64,000 bases of DNA, from positions 3,224,001 to 3,288,000 of the forward strand of contig NZ_CP063808.1 in assembly GCF_018128905.1 (NCBI RefSeq), read 5' to 3'. Position numbers and translations under genes: made by a program. Source of the stretch: Streptomyces sp. A2-16. GTDB lineage: Bacteria; Actinomycetota; Actinomycetes; Streptomycetales; Streptomycetaceae. The notes beneath the pieces were generated by a model. The model was not told where the DNA came from. It worked only from the letters and a program-made list of their open reading frames with translations, and searched no databases. Positions 16,730 to 25,486 of this stretch are shown piece by piece; positions within the stretch are counted from its first letter, which is position 1; each line of letters begins with the position of its first letter.

Positions 16730-19408
16730 ATGTCTCACCTCCGCGCACCGGCCGCACGCGCAGACCGCCGTGAGGGCGGGCGGCACGGTCGCCCGGTCGC
16801 CCGCCCCGCCCCCTCGCTGCCCGAGACGCACCTACGGCCACAGCTTGTGCGGCTGGCCGTGCTCCCGCCGGTCGCGGTCGCCCTCAGCGGCTGCGCGGCC
16901 GTCCTGTTCACCGTCCGCTCCACCGGGGCGCAGCCCAGCCTCATCCTGTGGGGAGTCCTGGCCGGAGCGGTCTCGGTGACCCTCGCGGGCATCCTCATCG
17001 CCGCCGTGGCGGCCGACCGCGCCGCCAAGACCGTGAGCGACCGCGTCGGCGCACTGCGCCGCAGCAGCGCGCGCCGCGAGGCCGACCTGCGGGCCCTGGT
17101 CGAGGGGCTGCGCCGCGGCGAGGTGCCGCCGGGGCCCGGCCCGCGCAGCGGACCGCCCGACGGCGCCGACGACTTCGAGCTGCTCGCCGCCGACCTGACC
17201 CGGGCCCACGACGGGGCCGTCACCGCCGTCGTCCAGGCCGCCCAGCTCTCCAGCCAGGCCGGCAGCGAACAGAAACTGGAGGTCTTCGTCAACCTCGCGC
17301 GGCGGCTTCAGTCGCTGGTGCACCGCGAGATCTCGATCCTCGACGAGCTGGAGAACGAGATCGAGGACCCCGACCTGCTCAAGGGACTCTTCCACGTCGA
17401 CCACCTCGCCACCCGGATCCGCCGGCACGCCGAGAACCTCGCCGTCCTCGGCGGTGCCGTCTCCCGTCGGCAGTGGAGCAACCCCGTCTCCATGACCGAG
17501 GTGCTGCGCTCCGCCATCGCCGAGGTCGAGCAGTACTCGCGCGTCAAACTCGTGCCGCCGATCGACGGCACGCTGCGCGGGCACGCCGTCGCCGACGTCA
17601 TCCATCTGCTGGCCGAACTGGTCGAGAACGCCACGGTGTTCTCGGCCCCGCACACCCAAGTGCTGCTGCGCGCCAACCTCGTGACCTCCGGGCTGGCCGT
17701 CGAGGTGGAGGACCGCGGGCTCGGCATGCCGGTCGCCGAACAGCACCGGATGAACGCCCTGTTGTCGGACCCGGACCAGGTCAACGTCGCGAGCCTGCTG
17801 GCGGACGGGCGCATCGGGCTGTTCGTGGTCTCGCAGCTCGCGAAGCGGCACGGCATCCACGTGCGGCTCCAGACCAACATCTACGGCGGCGTCCAGGCCG
17901 TCCTCGTCGTGCCGCAGGCGCTGCTGGGTACGGCGCCGGGAGCGGTCGGTGCGCAGCCGCCGCAAGCCGCGGTGACGAGCGGCGCCGTGGGGGCCGCCGT
18001 ATCGCCGCAGGACCCGGGGCAACCGCGGCCCGGGCACGAGGCACGGCACCGGGGAGCGCCCGCGGAGCCGCGCCCCGGGACCGACACGCAGCGGCGCGAG
18101 CCCCCGAGCACGCAGCCCGGTCTCAACGGCACCGCGGCGCCCACGGCGAAGAGCGGCGAGCCGGTACCGCAGGCCGCCCGGCACGTACGCAACGGCCGCG
18201 GGCCGGCACCGAACGGCAGGGGGCGCGCGCCGGGAGACGGCGGCGGTGCACCGAAAGGCGGCGGCTCCCTGACCGGCGGAGCCGGGTCGCCGACGCACGG
18301 GGGCGGGAGCGTTCCGGGCGGTGGCGGGTCTGCGTCGCTCGGTGGTGGTGCCGTGTCGAGCGGGGAGCAGCCTGCCTCCGGTGGCAGGGGTTCGGTGCTG
18401 GGCGGCGAGTCCTTCGTGGGCGGTGGCTCGGGGGTGTCCGGGAGCGGTCCTGGCGGAGGCGGGCAAGGGCCCCTCGTGGGCGAAAGCGGTGCCGTGTCCG
18501 GTGGGAGCGGGTCCCCGGCCGGTGACAAGGGCACGGTGGCCGACCGGTCGGCCGGTGGTGGAAGCGGGCCGAACGGCGGTGGGGCACGCCCCGTGCGTCC
18601 CGCGCCGCTGCCCGTGCGCGGGGCCCGCGGGGAGCGGCCCACCCCTGCCGAGGCCGTGCCCGGGATCAGGCCCGACGACCGGCGGCTGGTCGCCGAGCAT
18701 GTGGCCGCGCCGCCCACCCCGCGCATCGGGACCGTGCGCGGCACCATGGGCAAGCCCCAACTGCCCCGGCGCCGCGCCCAGGAGCACATCGCACCCCAGC
18801 TGCGCGGCGGACCGGCGCCACGGCAGGACGCCGAGCACCTCGCCTTCCACGACCCGGGACTCATGGCCGCCTTCCAGCGCGGGATCAGTCTCGCCGAGGC
18901 CCAGCAGCACCTGGAGGCGGAGCACGGTGAACCGACCACGCCGTTGCCGTTGCCGTCACCGCGCAGGGAGGCCGGCCACCTGGACCCGACACACACGGTG
19001 TCGTCCGCAGCCATGGACCCCACTGCCATGCCCTCCCCGGCTGCGGCCCGCGAACCCATGGACCCGTCCCATATGGACCCCGCCCATATGGGCCCCGCCC
19101 ACACGGACGCGGCGACCACGGGCCGCCCGCACACGGACACCGCCCATACCGGCACGGACACCACCGGCACCGGATCGTCGGCAGCCGCACCGCTGGAGCC
19201 CCGCCGCACCCCGTCCCCCCACCCGTCCGCCTCCTTCGACTTCGACCTCACCTTCCGACGCGGCGCGAACCACACGGACACCGCACCCACGACCGACACC
19301 GCCGCCATTGACGCAACCTCCATGGAGCGGCCCCACATATCCGAGGCGCACGGCCTCGATCACGACCGCACCACCCCCCGGCACGACGGGAGCGCACCCG
19401 CCGGATGA
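16730..19408 (+). CDS. cvnA: Conservon sensor histidine kinase-like protein CvnA
   Basis: A membrane sensor of the Streptomyces conservon system. The 892-residue protein has two transmembrane segments near residues 45-105 and a helical dimerisation region with LVHREI. The HATPase domain follows (N-box ELVENA, G1 DRGLGM, G2 GLFVVSQLAKRHG). A very long low-complexity C-terminus of about 490 residues is rich in Gly, Pro and Ala, with MDPSHMDPAHMGP-type repeats near the end. ATG 16730 is chosen because AAGGA lies 5 bases upstream. The stop overlaps the next frame, and cvnB-C-D follow at once. Ligand and output unknown. Confidence 0.85.
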   Translation: MSHLRAPAARADRREGGRHGRPVARPAPSLPETHLRPQLVRLAVLPPVAVALSGCAAVLFTVRSTGAQPSLILWGVLAGAVSVTLAGILIAAVAADRAAKTVSDRVGALRRSSARREADLRALVEGLRRGEVPPGPGPRSGPPDGADDFELLAADLTRAHDGAVTAVVQAAQLSSQAGSEQKLEVFVNLARRLQSLVHREISILDELENEIEDPDLLKGLFHVDHLATRIRRHAENLAVLGGAVSRRQWSNPVSMTEVLRSAIAEVEQYSRVKLVPPIDGTLRGHAVADVIHLLAELVENATVFSAPHTQVLLRANLVTSGLAVEVEDRGLGMPVAEQHRMNALLSDPDQVNVASLLADGRIGLFVVSQLAKRHGIHVRLQTNIYGGVQAVLVVPQALLGTAPGAVGAQPPQAAVTSGAVGAAVSPQDPGQPRPGHEARHRGAPAEPRPGTDTQRREPPSTQPGLNGTAAPTAKSGEPVPQAARHVRNGRGPAPNGRGRAPGDGGGAPKGGGSLTGGAGSPTHGGGSVPGGGGSASLGGGAVSSGEQPASGGRGSVLGGESFVGGGSGVSGSGPGGGGQGPLVGESGAVSGGSGSPAGDKGTVADRSAGGGSGPNGGGARPVRPAPLPVRGARGERPTPAEAVPGIRPDDRRLVAEHVAAPPTPRIGTVRGTMGKPQLPRRRAQEHIAPQLRGGPAPRQDAEHLAFHDPGLMAAFQRGISLAEAQQHLEAEHGEPTTPLPLPSPRREAGHLDPTHTVSSAAMDPTAMPSPAAAREPMDPSHMDPAHMGPAHTDAATTGRPHTDTAHTGTDTTGTGSSAAAPLEPRRTPSPHPSASFDFDLTFRRGANHTDTAPTTDTAAIDATSMERPHISEAHGLDHDRTTPRHDGSAPAG

Positions 19409-19476
19409 CCACCCCCGTGTACACCCCACCCCCCAGCGCTCCCGCAGACCTTCGTACCTCAAGGAGTCGATCCACC

Positions 19477-19911
19477 ATGGCGAGCGAAGCGCCGACCGGC
19501 CATGTATCCGACCTCGACTGGCTGATGAGCGGCCTCGTGCAGCGCGTGCCGCACACCAGCAGCGCGGTCCTGCTGTCCTGCGACGGCCTCGTGAAGTCGG
19601 TTCACGGCCTCGACGGGGACAGTGCCGACCACATGGCGGCCCTGGCCTCCGGCCTCTACTCCCTCGGCCGCAGCGCGGGCGTCCGCTTCGGCGACGGCGG
19701 AGACGTCCGCCAGGTCGTCGTCGAACTCGACTCGACGCTGCTGTTCGTGACCACCGCGGGCTCCGGCACCTGTCTCGCCGTACTGGCGGGGCGCGAGGCC
19801 GACGCCGCCGTCCTCGGCTACGAGATGGCGATGCTCGTCAAGAGCGTCCGCCCCTACCTCGTGACCGCGCCCCGGCAGCACGCCGTCGAATCCCCGGCGA
19901 TGAGGCCTTGA
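19477..19911 (+). CDS. cvnB: Roadblock/LC7 protein CvnB
   Basis: The 144-residue protein of the MglB-like roadblock family (LDWLMSGLVQRVPHTSSAVLLSCDGL) is predicted to act as a scaffold or GAP partner for the CvnD GTPase. MASEAPTG at 19477 is chosen as the start because AAGGAG precedes it; an upstream in-frame ATG at 19405 overlaps the cvnA stop and would add 24 residues. It sits between cvnA and cvnC, the standard conservon order. Confidence 0.88.
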   Translation: MASEAPTGHVSDLDWLMSGLVQRVPHTSSAVLLSCDGLVKSVHGLDGDSADHMAALASGLYSLGRSAGVRFGDGGDVRQVVVELDSTLLFVTTAGSGTCLAVLAGREADAAVLGYEMAMLVKSVRPYLVTAPRQHAVESPAMRP

Positions 19912-19913
19912 GC

Positions 19914-20285
19914 GTGGCGGCGGCCGGCGACGGGCCCTGGCTCGACGACGCGGCCGGGCGGCTGGTGCGGCCCTTCACGGTCAGCAACGGCCGCACCCGG
20001 CCGTCCATCACGTTCGACCTCCTGTCGCACGTGATGGCCACCGGTGCCACCCCCATCGGCTACCTCGGCCCCGAGCACGCGCAGGCACTCGACCTGTGCC
20101 GCGCGCCCGTCTCGGTCGCCGAGGTGGCCGCCCATCTCAAGCTGCCGGCGGTGGTCACCAAGGTGCTGCTGTCCGACCTGGTGGACTGCGGGGCACTGAC
20201 CACCAAGCCCCCCGAGTTCACCCACAACCCGACTGACCGGGCTCTTCTGGAGGCAGTGCTCGATGGACTACGACGACAACTCTGA
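19914..20285 (+). CDS. cvnC: DUF742 protein CvnC
   Basis: The 123-residue DUF742 protein has the PFTVSNGRT motif and a winged-helix-like C-terminal part (VAEVAAHLKLPAVVTKVLLSDLVDCGAL). It is the third conservon component; molecular role unclear. GTG 19914 has GATGAGG upstream with good spacing. A TTG at 19908 overlapping the cvnB stop is the alternative. Its 3' end overlaps cvnD by 23 bp. Confidence 0.88.
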   Translation: MAAAGDGPWLDDAAGRLVRPFTVSNGRTRPSITFDLLSHVMATGATPIGYLGPEHAQALDLCRAPVSVAEVAAHLKLPAVVTKVLLSDLVDCGALTTKPPEFTHNPTDRALLEAVLDGLRRQL

Positions 20286-20862
20286 CCCGTTCCCCACCGC
20301 ACTCAAGATCCTTGTGGCGGGCGGGTTCGGAGTCGGCAAGACAACCTTCGTGGGAGCGGTCAGTGAGATCGCCCCCCTCAGCACGGAGGAACTGCTCACC
20401 ACGGTCAGCGCCGCGACCGACAGCCTCGACGGCATCGAGAACAAGGTCGAGACGACGGTGGCCATGGACTTCGGCCGCATCACCCTCGATCCGGAACACG
20501 TCCTCTATCTGTTCGGCACGCCGGGGCAGGAGCGCTTCTGGTTCATGTGGGACGAGCTCTCCGAGGGCGCGCTCGGGGCGGTGATCCTCGCCGACACCCG
20601 CCGCCTCGAGGACTGCTTCGCGGCCGTGGACTTCTTCGAGCAGCGCGGCCTCGGATTCATCGTCGCGATCAACGAGTTCGACGGGGGGTACCGCTACGAC
20701 CCCGAGGAGGTCCGCGCCGCCATCGACCTCCCTCCGGAGATCCCGATCGTGCGCTGCGACGCCCGGATCTCCAGTTCCGGTGTGCAGACCCTGCTCACCC
20801 TTGTACGGCATCTCATCGCCCACAGCCCGGCGCCCGCGCCGAGCCACGGCGCCCACATGTGA
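20263..20862 (+). CDS. cvnD: Conservon GTPase CvnD
   Basis: A small MglA-like G protein of 199 residues. The P-loop GGFGVGKTTFVGAV lies near residue 15, the switch region near LFGTPGQERFWFMW, and the guanine-specificity part near VAINEFDG (an NxFD variant rather than NKxD). With CvnA-C it forms a heterotrimer-like membrane signalling complex, known in S. coelicolor to affect development and antibiotic production. The start overlaps the end of cvnC. Confidence 0.92.
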   Translation: MDYDDNSDPFPTALKILVAGGFGVGKTTFVGAVSEIAPLSTEELLTTVSAATDSLDGIENKVETTVAMDFGRITLDPEHVLYLFGTPGQERFWFMWDELSEGALGAVILADTRRLEDCFAAVDFFEQRGLGFIVAINEFDGGYRYDPEEVRAAIDLPPEIPIVRCDARISSSGVQTLLTLVRHLIAHSPAPAPSHGAHM

Positions 20863-20891
20863 CCCCCGCACCCACCGCCACGGAGCCGCAT

Positions 20892-20924
20892 ATGACCGAC
20901 GTCCACATCGACGGCCGCCCATGA
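20892..20924 (+). CDS. Possible 10-residue leader ORF before the GAF gene
   Basis: ATG 20892 opens MTDVHIDGRP and its stop overlaps the start of the GAF gene as ATGA; a GGAG lies six bases upstream. Such a mini-cistron could deliver ribosomes to the GAF start, which has no ribosome site of its own. Only position and ribosome site support it, so it may not be a functional peptide. Confidence 0.35.
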   Translation: MTDVHIDGRP

Positions 20925-21499
20925 GCTACGACCCACCACGCCCGGCCGGTCGTCTGCTGCTCACCCCGGAGGACAAGGAGGCTCCGGCCCGGGCGAGACG
21001 GCTCGGACTGCTGGGCCTCGGGGAGCATCCGGAGCCCGCGCTGGACGCCTTCGCCGAGCGGCTGGCCGAGCGCACGAGGGCGCCGTACGCCATGGTCAAC
21101 TTCCTCGGCGAGAACGGGCAGTTCTTCGCCGGACTCAGGATCCCCGCGGCCCGGCCCCCGGCGGACGGCGAGGAGGCCAAGCCGGAAGTGGGCCGCTATA
21201 TGGCGCGCGACCATGGCTTCTGCCCCCATGTGGTCGTCCGCCGCAAGGCGCTGGTCCTGGAGGATGTGCGCGACTACCCGCGCTTCGCGGGCAACCCGGT
21301 GGTCGACGAGTACGGCATCCGCTCCTATCTGGGCGCACCGCTCCTCGACTCCACAGGGATGGTGCTGGGCACGGTGTGCGTGGTGGACGTGGAGCCCCGG
21401 AGCTGGGGGAAGTCCGGTCTGGAGACCATCAAGTCGTCGGCGGCGGAACTCGTCGCGCGTCTGGAGCGACGGGAGGCCGACGGGCTCCCGGTGCTGTGA
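20921..21499 (+). CDS. GAF-domain protein associated with the conservon
   Basis: The 192-residue protein is almost entirely one GAF domain (about residues 25-180, YMARDHGFCPHVVVRRKALVLEDVRDYPRF, then IRSYLGAPLLDSTGMVLGTVCVVD). No output domain is attached, so it is a stand-alone ligand-binding or redox-sensing protein. It follows cvnD closely and is likely co-transcribed. Ligand unknown. Confidence 0.85.
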   Translation: MSYDPPRPAGRLLLTPEDKEAPARARRLGLLGLGEHPEPALDAFAERLAERTRAPYAMVNFLGENGQFFAGLRIPAARPPADGEEAKPEVGRYMARDHGFCPHVVVRRKALVLEDVRDYPRFAGNPVVDEYGIRSYLGAPLLDSTGMVLGTVCVVDVEPRSWGKSGLETIKSSAAELVARLERREADGLPVL

Positions 21500-21519
21500 C
21501 GGGCGAGACGGACAGCTTG

Positions 21520-21540
21520 CTAGCCGACCGGTCTAGTACT
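21520..21540 (+). promoter_or_regulatory. Operator-like site before the LmrA/YxaF-type TetR gene
   Basis: CTAGCCGACCGGTCTAGTACT contains the 8-bp palindrome GACCGGTC flanked by CTAG on each side. The 13-bp block TAGCCGACCGGTC is shared, on the opposite strand, with the promoter of the SDR gene at 25439-25456. It ends 15 bp before the GTG start, which suits autorepression. Confidence 0.65.
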
Positions 21541-21555
21541 CCCTACACTGGAGGT

Positions 21556-22155
21556 GTGGGACGCACCAGTGACGCCAGGGAGAAGATTCTCGGTGCCGCA
21601 CGCTCGCTCATCGAGCGGCGCGGCTACTCGGCGCTGGGCGTGGCCGAGATCTGCAAGGCGGCCGGGGTGCCGAAGGGCAGCTTCTACTACTTCTTCGAGT
21701 CCAAGGAGGCCCTCGCACTCGCCGTCGTCGACGAGCACTGGGCGGCCCAACGACAGGACTGGGAGAGCGCGTTGGGCGGGGACGCGGTCCCACTGGAGCG
21801 ACTGCGCGGGCTTTTCGAGCAGACCGAGGCCGGCCAGCGCGCCGTCCAGGAAGGCTGCGGCACGGTCTCGGGCTGTCTGCTCGGGAACCTCGCTCTGGAG
21901 CTGAGCAATCATGCCGAGCCCGTGCGCGGACGGCTCCAGGAGATCTTCGACGCGCAGGTCGACATGGTCGAGGCGGTCGTCGCCGAGGCCCGGGACCGCG
22001 GCGACGTCACCGCGGCCGACCCGCGGGAGGCGGCGCGGGCGGTGGTGGCCCAGCTGGAGGGCCAGGTGATGTTCGCCAAGCTCTACAACAGCCCCCGGCG
22101 CCTGACCCCCCTGTGGGACAACTGCCGTGCCCTGCTCGGTGCAGGCGCCGCCTAG
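21556..22155 (+). CDS. TetR-family regulator, LmrA/YxaF type
   Basis: The 199-residue product has an HTH (ALGVAEICKAAGVPKGSFYYFFESKEALALAV) and a C-terminal domain with GCLLGNLALELSNH and FAKLYNSPRRL, typical of the LmrA/YxaF subfamily that represses efflux or oxidoreductase genes. GTG 21556 directly follows GAGGT. The 3' end overlaps the GPP34 gene by 4 bp in convergent orientation (shared CTAG). The shared operator suggests the SDR at 25487 as a target. Confidence 0.9.
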   Translation: MGRTSDAREKILGAARSLIERRGYSALGVAEICKAAGVPKGSFYYFFESKEALALAVVDEHWAAQRQDWESALGGDAVPLERLRGLFEQTEAGQRAVQEGCGTVSGCLLGNLALELSNHAEPVRGRLQEIFDAQVDMVEAVVAEARDRGDVTAADPREAARAVVAQLEGQVMFAKLYNSPRRLTPLWDNCRALLGAGAA

Positions 22156-22745
22156 TAACCGCGCCAGACGTTGTCGAAGGCGGCGTCCTCGATGACCTTC
22201 CGCTGACGCACGGCCTCCAGCTCCATGACCGCGTCCCCGACGGCGGCCAGGACGGTGACCGCCTCGTCGGTGAGCTCGCCGGCCGGTGCGTCGCCGATCC
22301 CGGCGGCGGACGCCAGGGCCGTGAGGACGGGGTCGCCGGCCGCCCGGCGCTCCTGCGCCTGCCGCCTGGCCGCCGAGTCGACCAGCTCCGTGCGCCCGGT
22401 CCGCAGCGGGATCCGGCGGCCCCGCGTGCGGGTGGTCAGCCCGATCCGCTCCAGGTCGTCGACGTAGGCCGCGGACAGCCCGCGGCCCCGGCGCCACAGC
22501 CAGTCCTCGACCGACTCGTACGGTTCCCGTCGTACGAGAGCCTCGGCGGCCTCGTCCAGCAGACGGTCACCGGTGGGGGAGGGGGCCAGGGGCAGGATGC
22601 GGTCGCCGTCCAGGTCGAGGGCGCGGGCGTCGAGGAGGTCGAGCACCTCGGCCGCCGCGAGCGCGAGCGAGAGATCGCCCTGTTCCACCGGCTTGTCGGC
22701 GGCCACGTCAAGGGCGACGATCGCGAGGTCCCGTGCGGTGGTCAT
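22152..22745 (-). CDS. GPP34 (GOLPH3/VPS74-like) family protein
   Basis: The 197-residue, mostly helical protein matches the bacterial GPP34 family (LAIVALDVAADKPVEQGDLSLALAAAEVLDLL, then the C-terminal FDNVWRGY). Eukaryotic members bind phosphatidylinositol 4-phosphate; the actinobacterial function is unknown, though membrane association is plausible. ATG 22745 is preceded by GTGGAG. It lies downstream of the MFS gene on the same strand. Confidence 0.82.
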   Translation of the reverse strand: MTTARDLAIVALDVAADKPVEQGDLSLALAAAEVLDLLDARALDLDGDRILPLAPSPTGDRLLDEAAEALVRREPYESVEDWLWRRGRGLSAAYVDDLERIGLTTRTRGRRIPLRTGRTELVDSAARRQAQERRAAGDPVLTALASAAGIGDAPAGELTDEAVTVLAAVGDAVMELEAVRQRKVIEDAAFDNVWRGY

Positions 22746-22786
22746 CAGCGGCTCCACATCAGTTGGCCGGGTGCGGCGGTGAGTGC

Positions 22787-24013
22787 TCAGGGGCCGGCCG
22801 GGGCGGGCCGGGCGTCCCCGGTCGATTCTCGCTGTTGTCCGGGGACCGTGGGGCCTTCTGCGGCGACGTGGTACGGGAAACCGATCCGCAGCACGGCGGC
22901 GGCCCCGGCTGCGACCAGGACCACGAGGCCGGCCAGGAGCAGCGCCCGCCGGTAGCCGTCGTGCCCGTCGTGCAGCAGCGGGGCGACGAGCAGCGGGCCC
23001 AGGATCTGGCCGACCGAGTATCCGGCGGTCAGCAGGGCGACCGAGCGGGGAAACCGCAGATGCGCACCGGCGGCCAGGGCCAGCGTGCTGATGCCGATGA
23101 ACGTGGCGCCGAACAGCAACGCCGAACCGAGGGCCGCGACCGTCCCGCCGACCAGGGCGGGCAGCGCGATGCCGACCGCCTGGACCACGAGCGCCGTGAG
23201 CAGCAGTCCGGGGCGTGACCAGCGGCGGCCCAGTCGGGCCCACAGTGCCGCGGACGGTACGGCGGCCAGGCCCACGAGCACCCAGGCGCCGCTGCCGACC
23301 CAGCCGGGGGAACCCTGTCCGACGGCGGCGACCAGGAAGGTCCCGGCGATGATGTAGCCGACGCCCTCCAGCGTGTAGCTGACGAACAGCGCAGCGAACC
23401 AGCGGTGGGTGCGGGGCGGCCCGGTGCCGCTCCGGTGCACGGTGGTGAGGGGTGCCTCCTCGGGCCGCAGCTGCCACGAGAGGGCGGCGAGCAGCGCGGC
23501 GAGTGCGGCGGCGGTCCACCAGGCGGTGCGCCAGTCGGCGACGGGCCGCACCACCAGGACCAGCAGCCCCGACAGCGCGATGCCGCCGCCCACTCCGCCG
23601 AACGCCCAGCCGGACAGGTGCGGCGGGTGTGCCCGCAGATGGTGCAGGAGGGAGCCGGCCGCGATGACGAACACCAGGGCGCTCGCCATGCCGGCCACGA
23701 GCCGCAGCAGGCTCCAGACGGTAGTGCTGTGGGTGAGGGGCATCGCGGCGAGCGTGCCGGTCAGCAGGAGCAGACAGGCGCGCAGTACGGCACGCGACCG
23801 GACCAGCACGGGGGCCAGGATGCCCGCGAGGGCGCCGACGAGATAGCCGGCGTAGTTCGCGGTGGCCAGGTTTGCCCCGGCCCCGGCGGACAGGCCCGCC
23901 TGGGTGTGCATCAGGGGCAGGATCGGGGTGTAGACGAAGCGGCCCACTCCCATGGCCGCCGCGAGCGCGGCCGCCGCCCGGGCGGCATGGCCCCAGGGGG
24001 ACGCGGCGCTCAC
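22787..24013 (-). CDS. YbfB/YjiJ-family MFS transporter
   Basis: The 408-residue integral membrane protein has about 12 hydrophobic segments and the N-terminal GVGRFVYTPILPLM motif diagnostic of this MFS family. Substrate unknown. The GTG start at 24013 overlaps the stop of the preceding isomerase-like gene (GTGA), so the two are translationally coupled and may share a substrate. Confidence 0.88.
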   Translation of the reverse strand: MSAASPWGHAARAAAALAAAMGVGRFVYTPILPLMHTQAGLSAGAGANLATANYAGYLVGALAGILAPVLVRSRAVLRACLLLLTGTLAAMPLTHSTTVWSLLRLVAGMASALVFVIAAGSLLHHLRAHPPHLSGWAFGGVGGGIALSGLLVLVVRPVADWRTAWWTAAALAALLAALSWQLRPEEAPLTTVHRSGTGPPRTHRWFAALFVSYTLEGVGYIIAGTFLVAAVGQGSPGWVGSGAWVLVGLAAVPSAALWARLGRRWSRPGLLLTALVVQAVGIALPALVGGTVAALGSALLFGATFIGISTLALAAGAHLRFPRSVALLTAGYSVGQILGPLLVAPLLHDGHDGYRRALLLAGLVVLVAAGAAAVLRIGFPYHVAAEGPTVPGQQRESTGDARPAPAGP

Positions 24014-24300
24014 TTCGTGCCGGGGTCGTTCGGGTGCGCCTCCAGCGGAGTGACGGTGAAGGTCATCCACGGGTGCAGCGGCAGAGTGCCGAGCACCTTC
24101 TCATGGAGCTCCTCCTCGTCGGCGGCCCGCCACACGCCGATGCTGCGCAACTCGCCCACGGGGCGCCACAGTCGGGCCAGACGGCCGGTCGCCGCCAGCT
24201 CCTTCGCACGGACGGCCTCGGCGGCCCGGCGCCGGTCCACCTCCTCCTGCGCGGTGCCCTCGGGAACGATGGTGGTGATCTCGACCAGGAACTCTCGCAT
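24010..24300 (-). CDS. Muconolactone delta-isomerase-like protein
   Basis: The 96-residue protein resembles muconolactone isomerase (MREFLVEITTIVPEG at the start, RLWRPVGELRSIGVWRAADEEELHEKV, PLHPWMTFTVTPLE). True members isomerise muconolactone in the beta-ketoadipate route, but no other pathway gene is near, so the actual substrate is open. GTGGAG precedes ATG 24300. It is coupled to the MFS gene and divergent from the LysR gene. Confidence 0.85.
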   Translation of the reverse strand: MREFLVEITTIVPEGTAQEEVDRRRAAEAVRAKELAATGRLARLWRPVGELRSIGVWRAADEEELHEKVLGTLPLHPWMTFTVTPLEAHPNDPGTK

Positions 24301-24408
24301 GACGCGCTCCACTCGTCGTCGGTGATCCCATCCTGCGCGCGTCACCTGCACCGATGCCACGACCGGCTGCCTCGCTGCTGATAGGCGCAGCCTCCCAGCG
24401 CGCGTACG

Positions 24409-25359
24409 ATGGCGCCCGTGGAACTGCGCCAGCTGCGGTACTTCGTCGCGGTCGCCGAGGAGCTGAACTTCGGCCGGGCCGCCGAGCGGCTGCTCATCGC
24501 CGGGCCCTCGCTCTCCCAGCAGATCAAGGCGCTCGAACGGGACCTGGGTGTCCGGCTGTTCGACCGGGACCGGCGCAAGGTCTCCCTCACCCAGGCCGGC
24601 GCCGCCCTCCTTCCGCACACCCGCGCCCTGCTGGACCGCGCCGACGACCTCAGACGCCGGGCCGGCAGCCTGTCCGGCTCGCGGTCGGTGCGGCTCGGGT
24701 ACGTCAACTGGCTTCCCCCGGACCTGACATCGCGAACGGCGGCGGTGGCCCAGGTGCACGTCGACGCCTGGGTCGCGCCCTCCCACACCCAGGCCGCGCG
24801 GGTCGCGGACGGCAGCCTGGACCTCGCGGTGTGCTGGGTGCGCACCGAGGACCTGAGCAGGCTCGGGCTGCGGGCCCGGCTGATCGGCGCCGACCGGCTC
24901 TACGCCGTCTCCAGGGGCGGCGACAGCGGCGACGTGCCCGACGTCGAGGCCCGGGACACCGACGTGCTCGTCGACGACGACCTCACCGCCTGGGCCGCCT
25001 GGAACGTGTACGCCGAAGAGCTCGCACAGGACACCGGCGCCCGCACGGTACGCATCTCCGACGGCGCGATCACCGGCCCCGCCTTCTTCGACCACGTGCG
25101 CCGCTGCACCCGTCCCGTCGTCAACTCGCCCAAGGGGCAGACCAGTCCGCTGCCGCCGGACCTGGTGCGGCGGGAGATCGTCGCACCGAAGGTCTACTGG
25201 ACGTGGTCCCTGGTGTGGCGGGCGACGGAGGACCGCGCCGGTGTCCTGGCCGTCGTGGACGCGCTGTGCGAGGACGCCGGCGACCTCGGCCGCCGGCTGG
25301 GCATCCATGCCCCGGACGCCTGGCTGCCCGCCGATGATCCGTACGCGGTCCCGGGCTGA
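24409..25359 (+). CDS. LysR-family transcriptional regulator
   Basis: The 316-residue product has the standard N-terminal HTH (LRYFVAVAEELNFGRAAERLL, then SLSQQIKALERDLGVRLFDR) and a substrate-binding domain. It is divergent from the muconolactone-isomerase/MFS pair across 108 bp, the classic LysR arrangement, so that pair is its likely target. ATG 24409 has no clear ribosome site and may be leaderless; GTG 24418 would give the commoner ELRQLRYF-type start. Confidence 0.9.
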   Translation: MAPVELRQLRYFVAVAEELNFGRAAERLLIAGPSLSQQIKALERDLGVRLFDRDRRKVSLTQAGAALLPHTRALLDRADDLRRRAGSLSGSRSVRLGYVNWLPPDLTSRTAAVAQVHVDAWVAPSHTQAARVADGSLDLAVCWVRTEDLSRLGLRARLIGADRLYAVSRGGDSGDVPDVEARDTDVLVDDDLTAWAAWNVYAEELAQDTGARTVRISDGAITGPAFFDHVRRCTRPVVNSPKGQTSPLPPDLVRREIVAPKVYWTWSLVWRATEDRAGVLAVVDALCEDAGDLGRRLGIHAPDAWLPADDPYAVPG

Positions 25360-25438
25360 CCTGCGCTGGGAGTCCCTGCCTTCCAGGCAGGAGGAAGCCG
25401 ATCCTTCCTCCGGTCGGCGGACCGGCCTACCTTCCGAA

Positions 25439-25456
25439 TAGTCGACCGGTCGGCTA
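25439..25456 (+). promoter_or_regulatory. Operator palindrome in the SDR promoter
   Basis: TAGTCGACCGGTCGGCTA is an 18-bp palindrome with 8 of 9 paired positions, 30 bp before the SDR start. The block TAGCCGACCGGTC, read on the minus strand, is also present in front of the TetR gene at 21556. This links the SDR/NTF2 pair to that LmrA/YxaF-type repressor. Confidence 0.72.
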
Positions 25457-25486
25457 GTACCGGTCACCGACTCGAAGAAGGTCACC

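Noticed and set aside
18100..19400. Separate gene within the C-terminal part of cvnA
   Set aside because: The Gly/Pro/Ala-rich stretch is continuous in frame with the kinase. Long disordered tails are usual for CvnA-type proteins, and no internal start with a ribosome site was found.
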